Origin: PVC group bacterium
Lineage (GTDB): Bacteria; Verrucomicrobiota; Kiritimatiellia; CAIKKV01; PXCX01
Length of the DNA stretch: 30,406 nt
Assembly: GCA_003565195.1 (NCBI GenBank)
Contig: PXCX01000183.1
Span: 1-30,406, forward strand
Reading direction: 5' to 3'
The notes under the pieces were generated by a model that saw only the letters and a program-made list of their open reading frames with translations, had not been told where the DNA came from and searched no databases. The first letter of the stretch is position 1. Every line of letters starts with the position of its first letter. A program made the translations under genes and the position numbers. Below, piece by piece: positions 1-9,420 of this stretch.

Positions 1-1
1 G

Positions 2-3000
2 GAAATCGAGGCCCGTCACGACCGTATCATCGCCCGTTTGGATGAGCGAACGGTATTTGACATCGAGCACCCTCTTCCCGGGGGCGGAGCCTTCGGTTTC
101 TTTGCCGACGCCGATATCGAGATCATTTTCGATGACGTTGCCGCCGCGTCGATCCCCGATCTCGATCTGCGGAACCGGGAACGTATTCGTTTTCATACCC
201 TTGCCGTCAACGGCGATTTCTTTCCGCAACCGCAAATATCCTGGTGGAACCGGATGTTACGCCGGCCGGCGGCGCCAGCGCCGCCGGGACGCCTCGAACC
301 AGCTGTGTCCGGCCAGGACCAATGGCTGGTTCTCGGTTCCGCTAATCACGAAGGCCAAGTGGTTTCAGCCGTGTTTCATCCCGAGTCCGAATCATTTCAG
401 GCGGGCTGGGTCGCGGGTTTCTCACCTCAAAACGAACGCGCCCGGAACGGCAATTCCCATTACCGTTTCACAGCCCAACGGTCCGGCAACTATATGACCT
501 TCCGCCTGTTCGAGGTCGGCGCCGCGGGAACGATTGCGCTGCTGGAACAATTCCGACGGCCGGCAAGCCGTCCTTACGACAAACCGACAACTCTCAAACT
601 GGATATGAGTGAAGAACGTTTCCTGCGTTTCTATTGCAACGGGAAACTGGTATTGATTTATGAAACCGATACCGCGCTGATCGGCGGCGCCGGCCCGTTC
701 GTCGGCGCAGGCACAGCGGTTGCCATCGACCGTCTTGAGTATCGTTTCAACCGCGACGATTTATGGACCAGTAGCCAGGAAAAAAACCCGGTATACCTTG
801 AAGATCCGTTCATGCGGCACTGGTCATCCCCCGAAGGCGAATGGTATACCGACCAAGACGGATTTACCTGGCATAAAAGCGATTTCTTCGGCCGTTACGA
901 ACTTACCCTGCCGGTTGTTTCAAACGCCACTGTTCATTTGGGGGTTCGCGAAGGCCGCACCAACGGAACCCTGGTGGTTACCGTCCGCAACAACGTGGCA
1001 AGCTTATATCAAACGGACCGCGAAAAACCGGCACCCCGGCGGTTGATCTCGCGGGAAATGCCGCAACCCGACCAAAACGCATCGACCAACCAAACATCTT
1101 TCACGCTGCACTACGAAGACCATTGGCTGCTCATAAGCAGCGAAGACCGCACGGTGTGGCGGCACGCCCTGCAACAACCGCTCGCGGGAACCCGGATCCG
1201 GATCGAGGGCTACAGCATTGACGATCTTGCACAAAGCGAGGTTGTGCGTCACAACGTGCAGGATCATTTATTTACCGAGGCGCCCGCCGACTGGCGTCTT
1301 AACGGCGGAGCCTGGCGCGTGGTCAACCGGTTCCAATGCGATCCGCGCTGGTCCCACATGAACGCCGAATCCCGCGACAATCTGGCGGCGGCCTGGACCA
1401 AGGATTATTTCGAGGGCGATTTCAGTATCGAGATGTATGCCGGCATGCGTCACGGCTGGTACCGTCGTTGCGGCGATATGAACATCACGGCGATGAGCCG
1501 CGACGGCACCCCGAGCCAGGGATATACCGTAACTTGTACCGGCTGGGACCCTGACCATTCGCAGATGGACAGTATTCTGTACCGCAACGGATCTGAAATT
1601 GAACGGACGGACGCTTACCTGGCGCCAAGGCATCGCGCCGGCAACAAGCGTCGGCACCACGAAGACGTCGTCCGTAGCGGTCGCGATGTTCACGGCGCCT
1701 GGTACTATATCAAACTGCGTCGAATCGGAAATCAACTGGAATATTATTTCGACAATGAACGCGTCCTTACATGGACCGACGACGACCCTATCGATCTTGG
1801 ACGGGTAGGCATCTGGACGTTTATGAACTCGATCATGATTGCGCGGGTTTCGATCAGCGCACAAAACCATACGCAGCCACCGTTACCCATCGACCACCTG
1901 CCGATTGACAGCGTGCAACCTATCGATATACGGGCCGCGAAACCCGGCCCCGCAACCGATCTGGAACCGATGCCCGATATTATGGCGGCGACGGAACCCT
2001 GGCCGTCCCCAGCCACCATGACGGCCACCAGTTGGGAGGCCGATGATCCTGTGGGGCAAGCCGGCATGACGTGGCACCATGACGCTTTTTTCGGACCTTA
2101 CTTTACCCTGACAACCCGTTTGGGCGGCGGTCCAATGTTCGCCCGCAACACGGAACCACCGCAACGCTATGCTGAACTGGCCGGCTGGCGGTTTTTCCTG
2201 AAACGGACGCATCGCGCCAACCTGAATGTTTATTTCAGTATCGGAACCCAAACCGCTGACGGCGACTACAAACCGGCCCAAAGCTATTTCCACCAAATCT
2301 CGGGCACCGGCTTTGACCGCGGCGAATGGCACAAAACCGGCGCTACCGATATCCCCGGCACGGCCGACGCCCACACGCCGCACTGGCATATGAATGGTCG
2401 CTGGCGTCAGGTCACGGTTTGGCTGCCAACCGTTCAACTTCCCGGTAATATCGAGACCGATAATTTATGGGTCCGTTTTGAAGGATTCGGAGTCCAACAA
2501 CCAAGTCTCGAAATGCAGGGCCTGTTAGGCAACGGACCGGGCGAAGCTTATGCCGTCGCCCGATTCACACCGGTACTTTTGCAGCCTGCCACCCTGCGCG
2601 ACGATCCCCAAACGGCGTCGCCATCCCAAAGCAATGATTTCGATACTGCCGACGCCTCGTATCGGCTGTATCAAGACGCCTCGCGGCGGCAGCGTCTGGC
2701 GCACGGCAGCCCTGAGACCATCATTGAAACGCTTCGACAACACAAGGACCACGGACTGAACGTATACTGGCTGGAAAGCGATACCTACCGGCCGGAATAC
2801 CCAAGAGACCTAGCCTGGCTGAAACCGAAGCTCGATTTCGAGATCGATGCACACTGGTGTACCCACCAACCTGATACGATCATCATCGAAACACCCGGTG
2901 CCTGGCCGGACCGGCGCATGGCACAAGCGGAATTCAGTCTCAACGGGCATATCGTCAATCTCAGGGAAACCAGCTTTAACCAATATCGGATCGTGGTGCC

Positions 3001-5119
3001 GCCGCATATCACTGAAACTACAAGCAACCAAAACAGCGCTTCAATCAACCTGACGGCAACCCTTGCGCCGGAGCAAACTTATACGTTACAACTGGATGCC
3101 GCCGATCCCGAACGCTCGGCACTGGGTCCCGTGCTCACACGACTCGAAGGAATAACACCAATTTACGAAAATTTTGAAAAACTGGAATTCGGATCAATCT
3201 TGCAGGCCGACAGCAACCGAATGCGGATCGAACGCGATCGTGCGGCAGGAGGCGCTTTTGTCAAAATCGCCAATCGTGCCGGCGGTCAGCGCCTACAAGC
3301 CCGCCTGTCGTCAAAACTGTGCCTGGCCCGCTATCCACTGCTGCAATTCGATTATAGCGGCGATCGCATGAGTTTTCTAAGCCTGCGCGTACACCAAAAC
3401 TGGTTTGTGCTTCTAAATGAATCCCATTCATCCGCCGCTGAAGTGCGATACGCATCTCCTTTCGTCAACGATGGCAATTGGCATACCTGGAACGGAATGA
3501 TCAGCGATATCGTCGATCATCCGATTTTCAATCCCAAGATGTATACCATTAATAATCTGCGTCTGGGATCTTTTCACAGGATTGATCAAACCGGCAATTT
3601 CTCGCGTTGGGGACTGGCAAACATCGTGGCCGGTCCCGCCGTCGCGACTGCGGATCAACTGGCGTTCACTCCTTACTTCAAGGGCCTGTTGCCGATCCAA
3701 TCCGTATTCATGACGGTGCAACCCGGATTGGATCGGGTCCGCAACCTGAGCGCCGATCAACTGGACAGTCTGTCCTGGCAAACCATTGAAAACGAGGCCA
3801 TTACACAACCTGACATTGACGATCTGGCGGACGGTCCCGCGCAAATTATCCTGAGGGCGATCGACTCGAACGGCACATGGTCGGCGCCCGTCAGCATCCC
3901 TTTTTTGCTGGACCGCCAAGCCCCCCAGCTCACCCATGTCTTGGCGGAAGATCAAAACCCGCTCAGTAATGGCACGCAATTGCGCCTGGATTTCGACACC
4001 CATGACGCTGCGCCTGTCGTGCTTGACAATTTGCGGTTGGCTTTTAACGATCAGCCGCCTGTCACCATCGCTGAATTAGGGAATCGGGCCGCCGTGCGCG
4101 CACCTGGCTTGCGTGTTGAACTCAACTGGCCACACCTGTTGCGCAACGCGATTCAACAACACCCGCCGGGAACACCGGTCAGCTTGCATGTCAGCGGACT
4201 CCATGACGGCGCCGGCAATTCGATTGCAACGGTCTCTCTTCCGGTTGACATCCCCGGCAAAAACGACACGACCGGTCCGGCTTGGTTGCCGGCATCGTAT
4301 CCCGAGACCGTCCTGTTTAATACCGCCTGGAAAGGACGGACAGAGCAGCCGAATTACTTTTCGGCCGCCGAACACAATCGGTTTTCGATCATCCACAACC
4401 GGAACGAGGCGCCTTTCCTGCGAACCCAGACACACCGCGCCAGAGGTACAATCAGCCTGCCGTTCGAAGAACCGGGATGGTCACTGGCCGACCATCCCTA
4501 CCTGGCATTCCGTGTGCGCCAACCCCGAATGCGGGCAAACGACCGCGCCCGCGTTGAGCTGGAAATAAAATTTGACAATGCTCAATCCGTCCGTGTATCC
4601 TTGACGCAACCGGATGATTCCGACAAACTGCAGGCCCTGCCCGAACCTATCGTCTGGGAGGCCGATCGCTGGTATTCCGTGATCCTGGACGTACCCAAAC
4701 TGACAGCCAAAGCCGGTATCGAAATCAACGAGCGTCATGTGCGTTCGCTCGCGTTTGAAAGGTACGAGGCTCGCAACAGCAAAAAACTTGATCTGAAGGA
4801 TGTGTTTGTATTCAGCGCCCCGACCACCAACGACACCATCATCCTCGACGCCTACGACCGTTCCGGCGTTGATGGTATGGAATGGCAATTTGTCGATTGC
4901 AACAACGAATCGCTCAGTACTCATCTTGATCCGCGCGATCCCGCGCCCGGTACGCGGGGATGGCTTGTCATCCGGAGTCGCGACCGGGTGGACAATCTTT
5001 CGATACCTATACGAATACCGCTGGTCCTTTCCGAAGACGCGCCCAAAGCGGGGTTTGCTGAGTTCGTGCGCCGCTTAATCCATCTGAAACCATTGGAATT
5101 GCAGCCAATTGCGAATTAA
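2..5119 (+). CDS. Giant multidomain (lectin-like/Ig-like) protein, 5' end outside window
   Basis: The reading frame is open from the first bases, so the gene is cut by the window edge. The first in-window start codon is a TTG at 38, but in-frame codons before it encode EIEARHDRIIARL, so I do not take it as the start. At least 1,693 residues are present. I do not recognise one named family. The visible segments look like beta-sandwich, concanavalin-like or sugar-binding modules. Two stretches repeat each other: TWHKSDFFGRYELTLPV near residue 280 and TWHHDAFFGPYFTLTTRL near residue 685. The last 400 residues contain Ig-like phrases (LDRQAPQLTHVLAEDQ; AYDRSGVDGMEWQF). No catalytic motif and no C-terminal anchor is evident. 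A surface or exported role is inferred from composition; any signal peptide would lie upstream. The lipoyl-protein gene starts 14 bp after the stop, suggesting co-transcription. Confidence 0.8.
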   Translation, partial: EIEARHDRIIARLDERTVFDIEHPLPGGGAFGFFADADIEIIFDDVAAASIPDLDLRNRERIRFHTLAVNGDFFPQPQISWWNRMLRRPAAPAPPGRLEPAVSGQDQWLVLGSANHEGQVVSAVFHPESESFQAGWVAGFSPQNERARNGNSHYRFTAQRSGNYMTFRLFEVGAAGTIALLEQFRRPASRPYDKPTTLKLDMSEERFLRFYCNGKLVLIYETDTALIGGAGPFVGAGTAVAIDRLEYRFNRDDLWTSSQEKNPVYLEDPFMRHWSSPEGEWYTDQDGFTWHKSDFFGRYELTLPVVSNATVHLGVREGRTNGTLVVTVRNNVASLYQTDREKPAPRRLISREMPQPDQNASTNQTSFTLHYEDHWLLISSEDRTVWRHALQQPLAGTRIRIEGYSIDDLAQSEVVRHNVQDHLFTEAPADWRLNGGAWRVVNRFQCDPRWSHMNAESRDNLAAAWTKDYFEGDFSIEMYAGMRHGWYRRCGDMNITAMSRDGTPSQGYTVTCTGWDPDHSQMDSILYRNGSEIERTDAYLAPRHRAGNKRRHHEDVVRSGRDVHGAWYYIKLRRIGNQLEYYFDNERVLTWTDDDPIDLGRVGIWTFMNSIMIARVSISAQNHTQPPLPIDHLPIDSVQPIDIRAAKPGPATDLEPMPDIMAATEPWPSPATMTATSWEADDPVGQAGMTWHHDAFFGPYFTLTTRLGGGPMFARNTEPPQRYAELAGWRFFLKRTHRANLNVYFSIGTQTADGDYKPAQSYFHQISGTGFDRGEWHKTGATDIPGTADAHTPHWHMNGRWRQVTVWLPTVQLPGNIETDNLWVRFEGFGVQQPSLEMQGLLGNGPGEAYAVARFTPVLLQPATLRDDPQTASPSQSNDFDTADASYRLYQDASRRQRLAHGSPETIIETLRQHKDHGLNVYWLESDTYRPEYPRDLAWLKPKLDFEIDAHWCTHQPDTIIIETPGAWPDRRMAQAEFSLNGHIVNLRETSFNQYRIVVPPHITETTSNQNSASINLTATLAPEQTYTLQLDAADPERSALGPVLTRLEGITPIYENFEKLEFGSILQADSNRMRIERDRAAGGAFVKIANRAGGQRLQARLSSKLCLARYPLLQFDYSGDRMSFLSLRVHQNWFVLLNESHSSAAEVRYASPFVNDGNWHTWNGMISDIVDHPIFNPKMYTINNLRLGSFHRIDQTGNFSRWGLANIVAGPAVATADQLAFTPYFKGLLPIQSVFMTVQPGLDRVRNLSADQLDSLSWQTIENEAITQPDIDDLADGPAQIILRAIDSNGTWSAPVSIPFLLDRQAPQLTHVLAEDQNPLSNGTQLRLDFDTHDAAPVVLDNLRLAFNDQPPVTIAELGNRAAVRAPGLRVELNWPHLLRNAIQQHPPGTPVSLHVSGLHDGAGNSIATVSLPVDIPGKNDTTGPAWLPASYPETVLFNTAWKGRTEQPNYFSAAEHNRFSIIHNRNEAPFLRTQTHRARGTISLPFEEPGWSLADHPYLAFRVRQPRMRANDRARVELEIKFDNAQSVRVSLTQPDDSDKLQALPEPIVWEADRWYSVILDVPKLTAKAGIEINERHVRSLAFERYEARNSKKLDLKDVFVFSAPTTNDTIILDAYDRSGVDGMEWQFVDCNNESLSTHLDPRDPAPGTRGWLVIRSRDRVDNLSIPIRIPLVLSEDAPKAGFAEFVRRLIHLKPLELQPIAN

Positions 5120-5133
5120 AGCACCCGAAACCC

Positions 5134-5682
5134 ATGAAATCCATTATCATACCCAAAGTTGACGCCAACATCGAAGAGGGCACACTGGGCGCCTGGATGG
5201 TGGCCGAGGGCGACATCGTCAAAAAAGGACAGGCCCTGGTTGAATTGATCACTGACAAAGCGGTCTTTGAAATCGAAGCCCCGTCATCCGGATGTCTGCG
5301 TAAGATCACGGTACCGGAAAAGAGTGTGGTCCCGGTTGGCACCATCGTCGGTCTGATTGGGCGTCCCGGCGAAAAAATACCCGACATCGAATCCGAAAAC
5401 CGCAAAATCATGCAGCAACATCGCAATCGAATCAACGGTCTTCAAGACACGCCGGCGCCTGCAACGCGAAAGGATACGGGATCTGACGCCCCGCCCCCAC
5501 CACCTGCCGAGTCTGCCGGCAAGGGAAAGCCGCGCGCAACCCTGGCGGCACGCCGGTTGGCGCGCCGTAAAGGGATTGCCCTCGAGACGCTGCAGCAACG
5601 CACGGGCAACTCGTTGATTACCGTCGAAATGGTTGAACAGGCGGATAAGACGCAAACAACCGACACACAGGATAAACCATGA
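5134..5682 (+). CDS. Lipoyl-domain plus E3-binding-domain protein without acyltransferase domain
   Basis: The protein has 182 residues. Residues 1-76 form a lipoyl/biotinyl domain, with the modifiable lysine K42 in LITDKAVFEI and the usual following glycine turn (PSSGCL). A proline- and charge-rich linker covers about 80-132. Residues 134-169 match a peripheral subunit-binding domain (ATLAARRLARRKGIALE ... ITVEMVEQ), the part of 2-oxoacid dehydrogenase E2 proteins that holds E3. A normal E2 continues with a catalytic domain of about 230 residues; here the protein stops after the binding domain. No E1, E3 or separate acyltransferase gene lies in the window. The last codons overlap the next gene by ATGA, so translation of the kinase is probably coupled. 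It could be an E3-binding or lipoyl-carrier subunit of a complex encoded elsewhere, or a truncated E2 kept for another purpose. Confidence 0.85.
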   Translation: MKSIIIPKVDANIEEGTLGAWMVAEGDIVKKGQALVELITDKAVFEIEAPSSGCLRKITVPEKSVVPVGTIVGLIGRPGEKIPDIESENRKIMQQHRNRINGLQDTPAPATRKDTGSDAPPPPPAESAGKGKPRATLAARRLARRKGIALETLQQRTGNSLITVEMVEQADKTQTTDTQDKP

Positions 5683-6704
5683 TTATTCGAAAACAATCTT
5701 ATCCGCGCATTGGTTTGATCGGGAATCCGTCAGACGGATATTTCGGGAAAACGATTGCTTTTACGTTCACCAACTTTTGCGTAACGGTAGTTCTTTACGA
5801 ATCGCCGGAACTGCAAATCGAACCGTCACAGCGCGATCATTCATCCTTCAGCGGTATCGCGGCACTTGCCGAAGACGTACACCGTTTCGGTTACTACGGC
5901 GGCATCCGTCTGCTTAAAGGCGCCGTCAAACGATTTAATGACTATTGCATTGAACACGATATCGCTCTGCATAACCGCAACTTTACCTTGCGTTACCAGT
6001 CAAACATTCCGCATCTGGTCGGATTAGCCGGATCCAGCGCGATTATCTGTGCCACCATCCAAGCCTTAAGCAGTTTTTACGATGTAACCATACCCCGCCC
6101 GATTCTGGCGAATCTGATATTATCGGTAGAAACCGAGGAACTCGGAATAGCCGCCGGTTTACAGGATCGTGTCGTCCAAGCCTATCAGGGGCTGGTCTAC
6201 ATGGATTTCGATCGCGACCTCATGCAATCGCGCGGGTACGGCGATTACCGCCATCTCGATCATCAGCAGTTGCCCCCGTTATATATGGCATACCGCAGCG
6301 ATCCATCCGAAATTTCGGGTGTTTATCACGGAAACCTCCGGCAACGTTATCTTGCCGGCGATCCACAAATGCTCGCGGCCATTGACGGATGGAAACAGTT
6401 GACCGATGATTTTCTGGAGGCCTTGCAAAACGGCGATCGCCAGCGTATGGCAACATTGGTCGACCGTAACTTCGATATCCGGCATGAACTGGCAACCATT
6501 CATCCAGCCAATCTTGAGATGGTGAAACTGGCTCGCGCCCAGGGCGCCAGCGCGAAATTCACCGGATCGGGCGGCGCCATCGTCGGCACCTATGACGACG
6601 AGATAATGTTCGATCGCTTGAAAAACCAATTGGCCGAAAAGAAAATTCACGTTATCAAACCGATCGTCACAACAACACCAAGCAAGAAAGACTCACCGTC
6701 ATGA
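5679..6704 (+). CDS. GHMP kinase, glucuronokinase-like
   Basis: A GHMP-superfamily sugar kinase of 341 residues. Motif 1 is IGLIGNPSD (11-19), the phosphate-binding motif 2 is GLAGSSAI (115-122), a conserved block ELGIAAGLQDRVVQAYQGLV runs 154-173, and motif 3 is KFTGSGGA (293-300). From memory, the phrases GNPSD, YYGGIRLL, LQDRVVQ.YGGLV.MDF and NFDIR closely follow plant glucuronokinase (EC 2.7.1.43), which makes glucuronic acid 1-phosphate from glucuronate and ATP, more than galactokinase, mevalonate kinase or the heptose kinases. The start overlaps the stop of the lipoyl gene and its own stop overlaps the start of galU (both ATGA). A directly coupled UTP-dependent nucleotidyltransferase fits a sugar 1-phosphate product. 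Family placement is sure; the substrate is an inference from remembered similarity. Cytoplasmic. Confidence 0.9.
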   Translation: MIIRKQSYPRIGLIGNPSDGYFGKTIAFTFTNFCVTVVLYESPELQIEPSQRDHSSFSGIAALAEDVHRFGYYGGIRLLKGAVKRFNDYCIEHDIALHNRNFTLRYQSNIPHLVGLAGSSAIICATIQALSSFYDVTIPRPILANLILSVETEELGIAAGLQDRVVQAYQGLVYMDFDRDLMQSRGYGDYRHLDHQQLPPLYMAYRSDPSEISGVYHGNLRQRYLAGDPQMLAAIDGWKQLTDDFLEALQNGDRQRMATLVDRNFDIRHELATIHPANLEMVKLARAQGASAKFTGSGGAIVGTYDDEIMFDRLKNQLAEKKIHVIKPIVTTTPSKKDSPS

Positions 6705-7579
6705 CCGTTCGCAAAGCCGTCATCCCCGCCGCCGGATTCGGAACCCGCTTCCTGCCGGTCACCAAATCGCAGCCCAAGGAAATGCTGCCGATTCTCGATA
6801 CGCCGGTGATTCAGTACGTTGTCGAGGAAGCGGTCGCCTCCGGGATCACTGATATCATGATGGTTATCGCCAAAGGCAAGCGGGCCATCGAAGAGCATTT
6901 CGACCGTAACCGTGAACTCGAGAACGAATTGGCCGCTGCCGGTAAAACCGACCTGCTCCAACAAATCCAGCGCATCTCCAAGATGGCGGACATTCATTTT
7001 GTCTGGCAGAAAGACATGAACGGGCTCGGCGACGCCGTCTTTTGCGCCCGCCATCATGTCGGCAACGAACCGTTCGCCGTACTCCTCGGCGATACGGTAA
7101 CCGATGGCCCCGAACCGGTGACCCGCCAACTCATGAATGTTCACGATCAATACCAGGCCGCGGTCGTCGCCCTCGAGGCTGTGCCGCCGGAAAAAGTCAG
7201 TCGCTACGGTATCGCGGGCGGTCACCGCCTTGATGACGGTGTGATGCAAATCGATCGTCTGATCGAGAAACCGACGCTCGACGCCGCACCATCGAACTTG
7301 GCGATTGCCAGTCGTTACATCCTGACACCCCATATCTTCGAATGCCTGAGGCGCACGCCGCGCGGCCGGAATAATGAAGTCCAGTTGACCGATGCCATGA
7401 ATCTTTATTTGGCATCACACGGCATGTACGGTCTAGAATTCACGGGGCGCCGCTATGATGCGGGTAACAAACTCGATTTTATAAAAATCAATATCGAATA
7501 CGCGCTCAAAGACGCTGAACTGGGTGCACCCATGAAAACCTTTTTGAAACAACTCGTGCAGAACGATACCGCACACTAA
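6701..7579 (+). CDS. galU: UTP--glucose-1-phosphate uridylyltransferase (GalU family)
   Basis: A protein of 292 residues, the normal GalU length. The nucleotide-binding loop AGFGTRFLPVTKSQPKEMLP is at 11-30, followed by PVIQYVVEEAV, the LLGD metal-binding segment in FAVLLGDTVTD, EKP in the sugar-binding region, EVQLTDAM and a C-terminal YDAGNKLDFIKINIEYAL block, all standard for GalU/GtaB. It joins glucose 1-phosphate and UTP into UDP-glucose. Its start sits inside the stop of the glucuronokinase-like gene (ATGA), so the two are co-translated. That raises the possibility that it also, or instead, accepts glucuronic acid 1-phosphate, although this cannot be read from the sequence. Cytoplasmic. 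The next gene starts 60 bp on. Confidence 0.93.
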   Translation: MTVRKAVIPAAGFGTRFLPVTKSQPKEMLPILDTPVIQYVVEEAVASGITDIMMVIAKGKRAIEEHFDRNRELENELAAAGKTDLLQQIQRISKMADIHFVWQKDMNGLGDAVFCARHHVGNEPFAVLLGDTVTDGPEPVTRQLMNVHDQYQAAVVALEAVPPEKVSRYGIAGGHRLDDGVMQIDRLIEKPTLDAAPSNLAIASRYILTPHIFECLRRTPRGRNNEVQLTDAMNLYLASHGMYGLEFTGRRYDAGNKLDFIKINIEYALKDAELGAPMKTFLKQLVQNDTAH

Positions 7580-7639
7580 CCTTGTCGTCTCAACTTCAAC
7601 CCAATATCGGCGGTGATGAACTGAACGCCCATCGAAACC

Positions 7640-8836
7640 ATGCCTGAATTTAATGGAACCATCCGAGAAATGGCGGAACAGCGCGAAGCGCAAATTCTGG
7701 ATCATCCCCTGGCAACATCCAGCAACGCCAGTCGCGGGCGCATGATCCCGGAACCGCCGGACCCTATCCGCCCGGTATTCCAGCGCGACGCACACCGTAT
7801 TTTGCATTGCACCGCGTTCCGGCGACTGCGTTACAAGACCCAAGTCTTTTTCTCGCCTGAAAACGATCATATCTCAACCAGAGTCGATCATTCACTCTAC
7901 GTCTCGTCGATCGCGCAAACCATTGCCGGCGCACTGGGCCTGAACCGGGAACTGGTCACCGCCATTGCGCTCGGCCACGATCTCGGTCACGGACCGTTCG
8001 GACATGCCGGCGAACATGTTCTCGACAAACTCTGGATGCGAACCGATCCCAAACGCGTGTTTCAGCATGAATTACACAGTCTACGGGTCGTCGACCGGTT
8101 GGCTGTCCGGCCGTCAACCCGCGAACAGGGCTTAAACCTCAGCTACGAGGTCCGTGACGGCATCGTTTGCCACTGTGGTGAGCGCGCTGAACAATACCTT
8201 TCGCCGCGCCCCAAACCGGGACCGAATCTTGAAAACATTAAACAACGGGCAACCACACCTTTCACCCTCGAAGGCTGCATTGTAAGAATGGTCGACCGTA
8301 TCGCCTATATCGGGCGCGATTACGAAGACGCGCTGGCGGTCCTCGGCAAACTGCCGGCGCTGCCCGCCAAAGCGCGCCGGGTGCTCGGCGGCGACAACCG
8401 GACGATCATCAACACCCTGGTCAACGATCTGATCACCGAAAATCTCAAGACACCCGAACGGCTCGGTTTTTCCGATCCCGTCTTCGAAGCCGTCAACAGT
8501 ATGTACCGGTACAATTTCAAATATATTTATAACCATCCCGATATCGTCGAATATGCGCGCAAAACCGAGCAGATGTTGACCTGCCTGTTCGAATTCGGGC
8601 AACGCATCCTATCATCCCGGGAACCATCCGCCTGGGGCGTGCAATATCGTGACGACGCCATCCCGACAACAGAATTACAACATTTTATCGCGGGCAACTA
8701 TCCCGCCGCCAAGCGTCCGGCCATGTCTCAGGTTCTGATCGATTTCATTTCTTTGATGACGGATCGCTACGCCCGATTGTTATTCGAGGAGATCGTTTTG
8801 CCCAAACCGTTGATCTCAGCATTCCGTCGCCGCTAA
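7640..8836 (+). CDS. dgt: dGTP triphosphohydrolase family protein (HD domain)
   Basis: A protein of 398 residues matching the dGTPase-like HD hydrolases that split dNTPs into nucleoside and triphosphate. The metal-binding HD signature is complete: H84 in STRVDHSL and H113-D114 in LGHDLGHGPFGH, with H117 and H122 close by. FRRLRYKTQVF near 60-70 and the later MVDRIAYIGRDYEDAL are also typical. The length fits the shorter dGTPase-like class rather than the ~500-residue E. coli Dgt. The start ATG is preceded by no strong ribosome binding site (ATCGAAACC), so it is likely read as part of the upstream train, 60 bp after galU. folK follows after 18 bp. Confidence 0.93.
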   Translation: MPEFNGTIREMAEQREAQILDHPLATSSNASRGRMIPEPPDPIRPVFQRDAHRILHCTAFRRLRYKTQVFFSPENDHISTRVDHSLYVSSIAQTIAGALGLNRELVTAIALGHDLGHGPFGHAGEHVLDKLWMRTDPKRVFQHELHSLRVVDRLAVRPSTREQGLNLSYEVRDGIVCHCGERAEQYLSPRPKPGPNLENIKQRATTPFTLEGCIVRMVDRIAYIGRDYEDALAVLGKLPALPAKARRVLGGDNRTIINTLVNDLITENLKTPERLGFSDPVFEAVNSMYRYNFKYIYNHPDIVEYARKTEQMLTCLFEFGQRILSSREPSAWGVQYRDDAIPTTELQHFIAGNYPAAKRPAMSQVLIDFISLMTDRYARLLFEEIVLPKPLISAFRRR

Positions 8837-8854
8837 AAAATTATCCCTGCCGCC

Positions 8855-9400
8855 ATGGCGCCGCCAATCCAATCATTTTCAGCAAAACTTGAAATCGCTA
8901 TCGCGCTTGGAACCAATCGCGGCAACCGGCTCGCCAACCTGCGCCGGGCACATGCCATGCTGGCACAATGGCCGGAAGCACGCCTTACCGAAACCGCGCC
9001 GGTCTATGAAACGATGCCGGTCGATGTCCCGCCGGAATTCAATAACCTGCTTTTCCTGAACAGCATCCTGCTCATCGAAACCGCGGCGGCTCCGGTTCAG
9101 GTACTCGAAGAGCTGCACGCTATCGAACGATTTATCGGCCGCGAACGCAACCATGAACCGCGCCATGGACCGCGCGCCATCGATCTGGATCTGGTGTATG
9201 CCGGGAATCTTACCATCGACCGCCCCGAACTCCGTATCCCGCACCCGCGCTGGGCGCAACGCGCGTTCGTCGCACAGCCGTTGGCTGATCTACGACCCCA
9301 TCTGGTTTTGCCGGGCCAAACACGCGATGTGATTACCATCCTGAACGAACTGAACGTCCAGGATATCCGCCAAATCACCGATTATCCATGGTGGCTGTAA
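8855..9400 (+). CDS. folK: 2-amino-4-hydroxy-6-hydroxymethyldihydropteridine diphosphokinase
   Basis: FolK transfers pyrophosphate from ATP to 6-hydroxymethyl-7,8-dihydropterin in folate synthesis. The protein has 181 residues, close to the family norm. Visible hallmarks are IALGTNRGNRLANL (16-29), TAPVYETMPV, FNNLLFLNSILLIET, IERFIGRER, the signature GPRAIDLDLVY (105-115) and PHPRWAQRAFVAQPL (129-143). It follows dgt after 18 bp and is the last protein gene before the tRNA. Cytoplasmic. No folB, folP or panB neighbour is seen. Confidence 0.95.
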   Translation: MAPPIQSFSAKLEIAIALGTNRGNRLANLRRAHAMLAQWPEARLTETAPVYETMPVDVPPEFNNLLFLNSILLIETAAAPVQVLEELHAIERFIGRERNHEPRHGPRAIDLDLVYAGNLTIDRPELRIPHPRWAQRAFVAQPLADLRPHLVLPGQTRDVITILNELNVQDIRQITDYPWWL

Positions 9401-9420
9401 AAAAAACAACGGATTAAGAC

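Noticed and set aside
38..40. TTG as the true start of the giant protein
   Set aside because: The frame stays open to the window edge with normal-looking codons and there is no ribosome binding site before the TTG.
5489..5503. CCCCCACCACC resembling the tRNA-Tyr 3' end, a possible attachment repeat
   Set aside because: It is only 11 bases of low-complexity sequence inside the proline-rich linker of the lipoyl protein and lies on the housekeeping side; chance is the simpler explanation.
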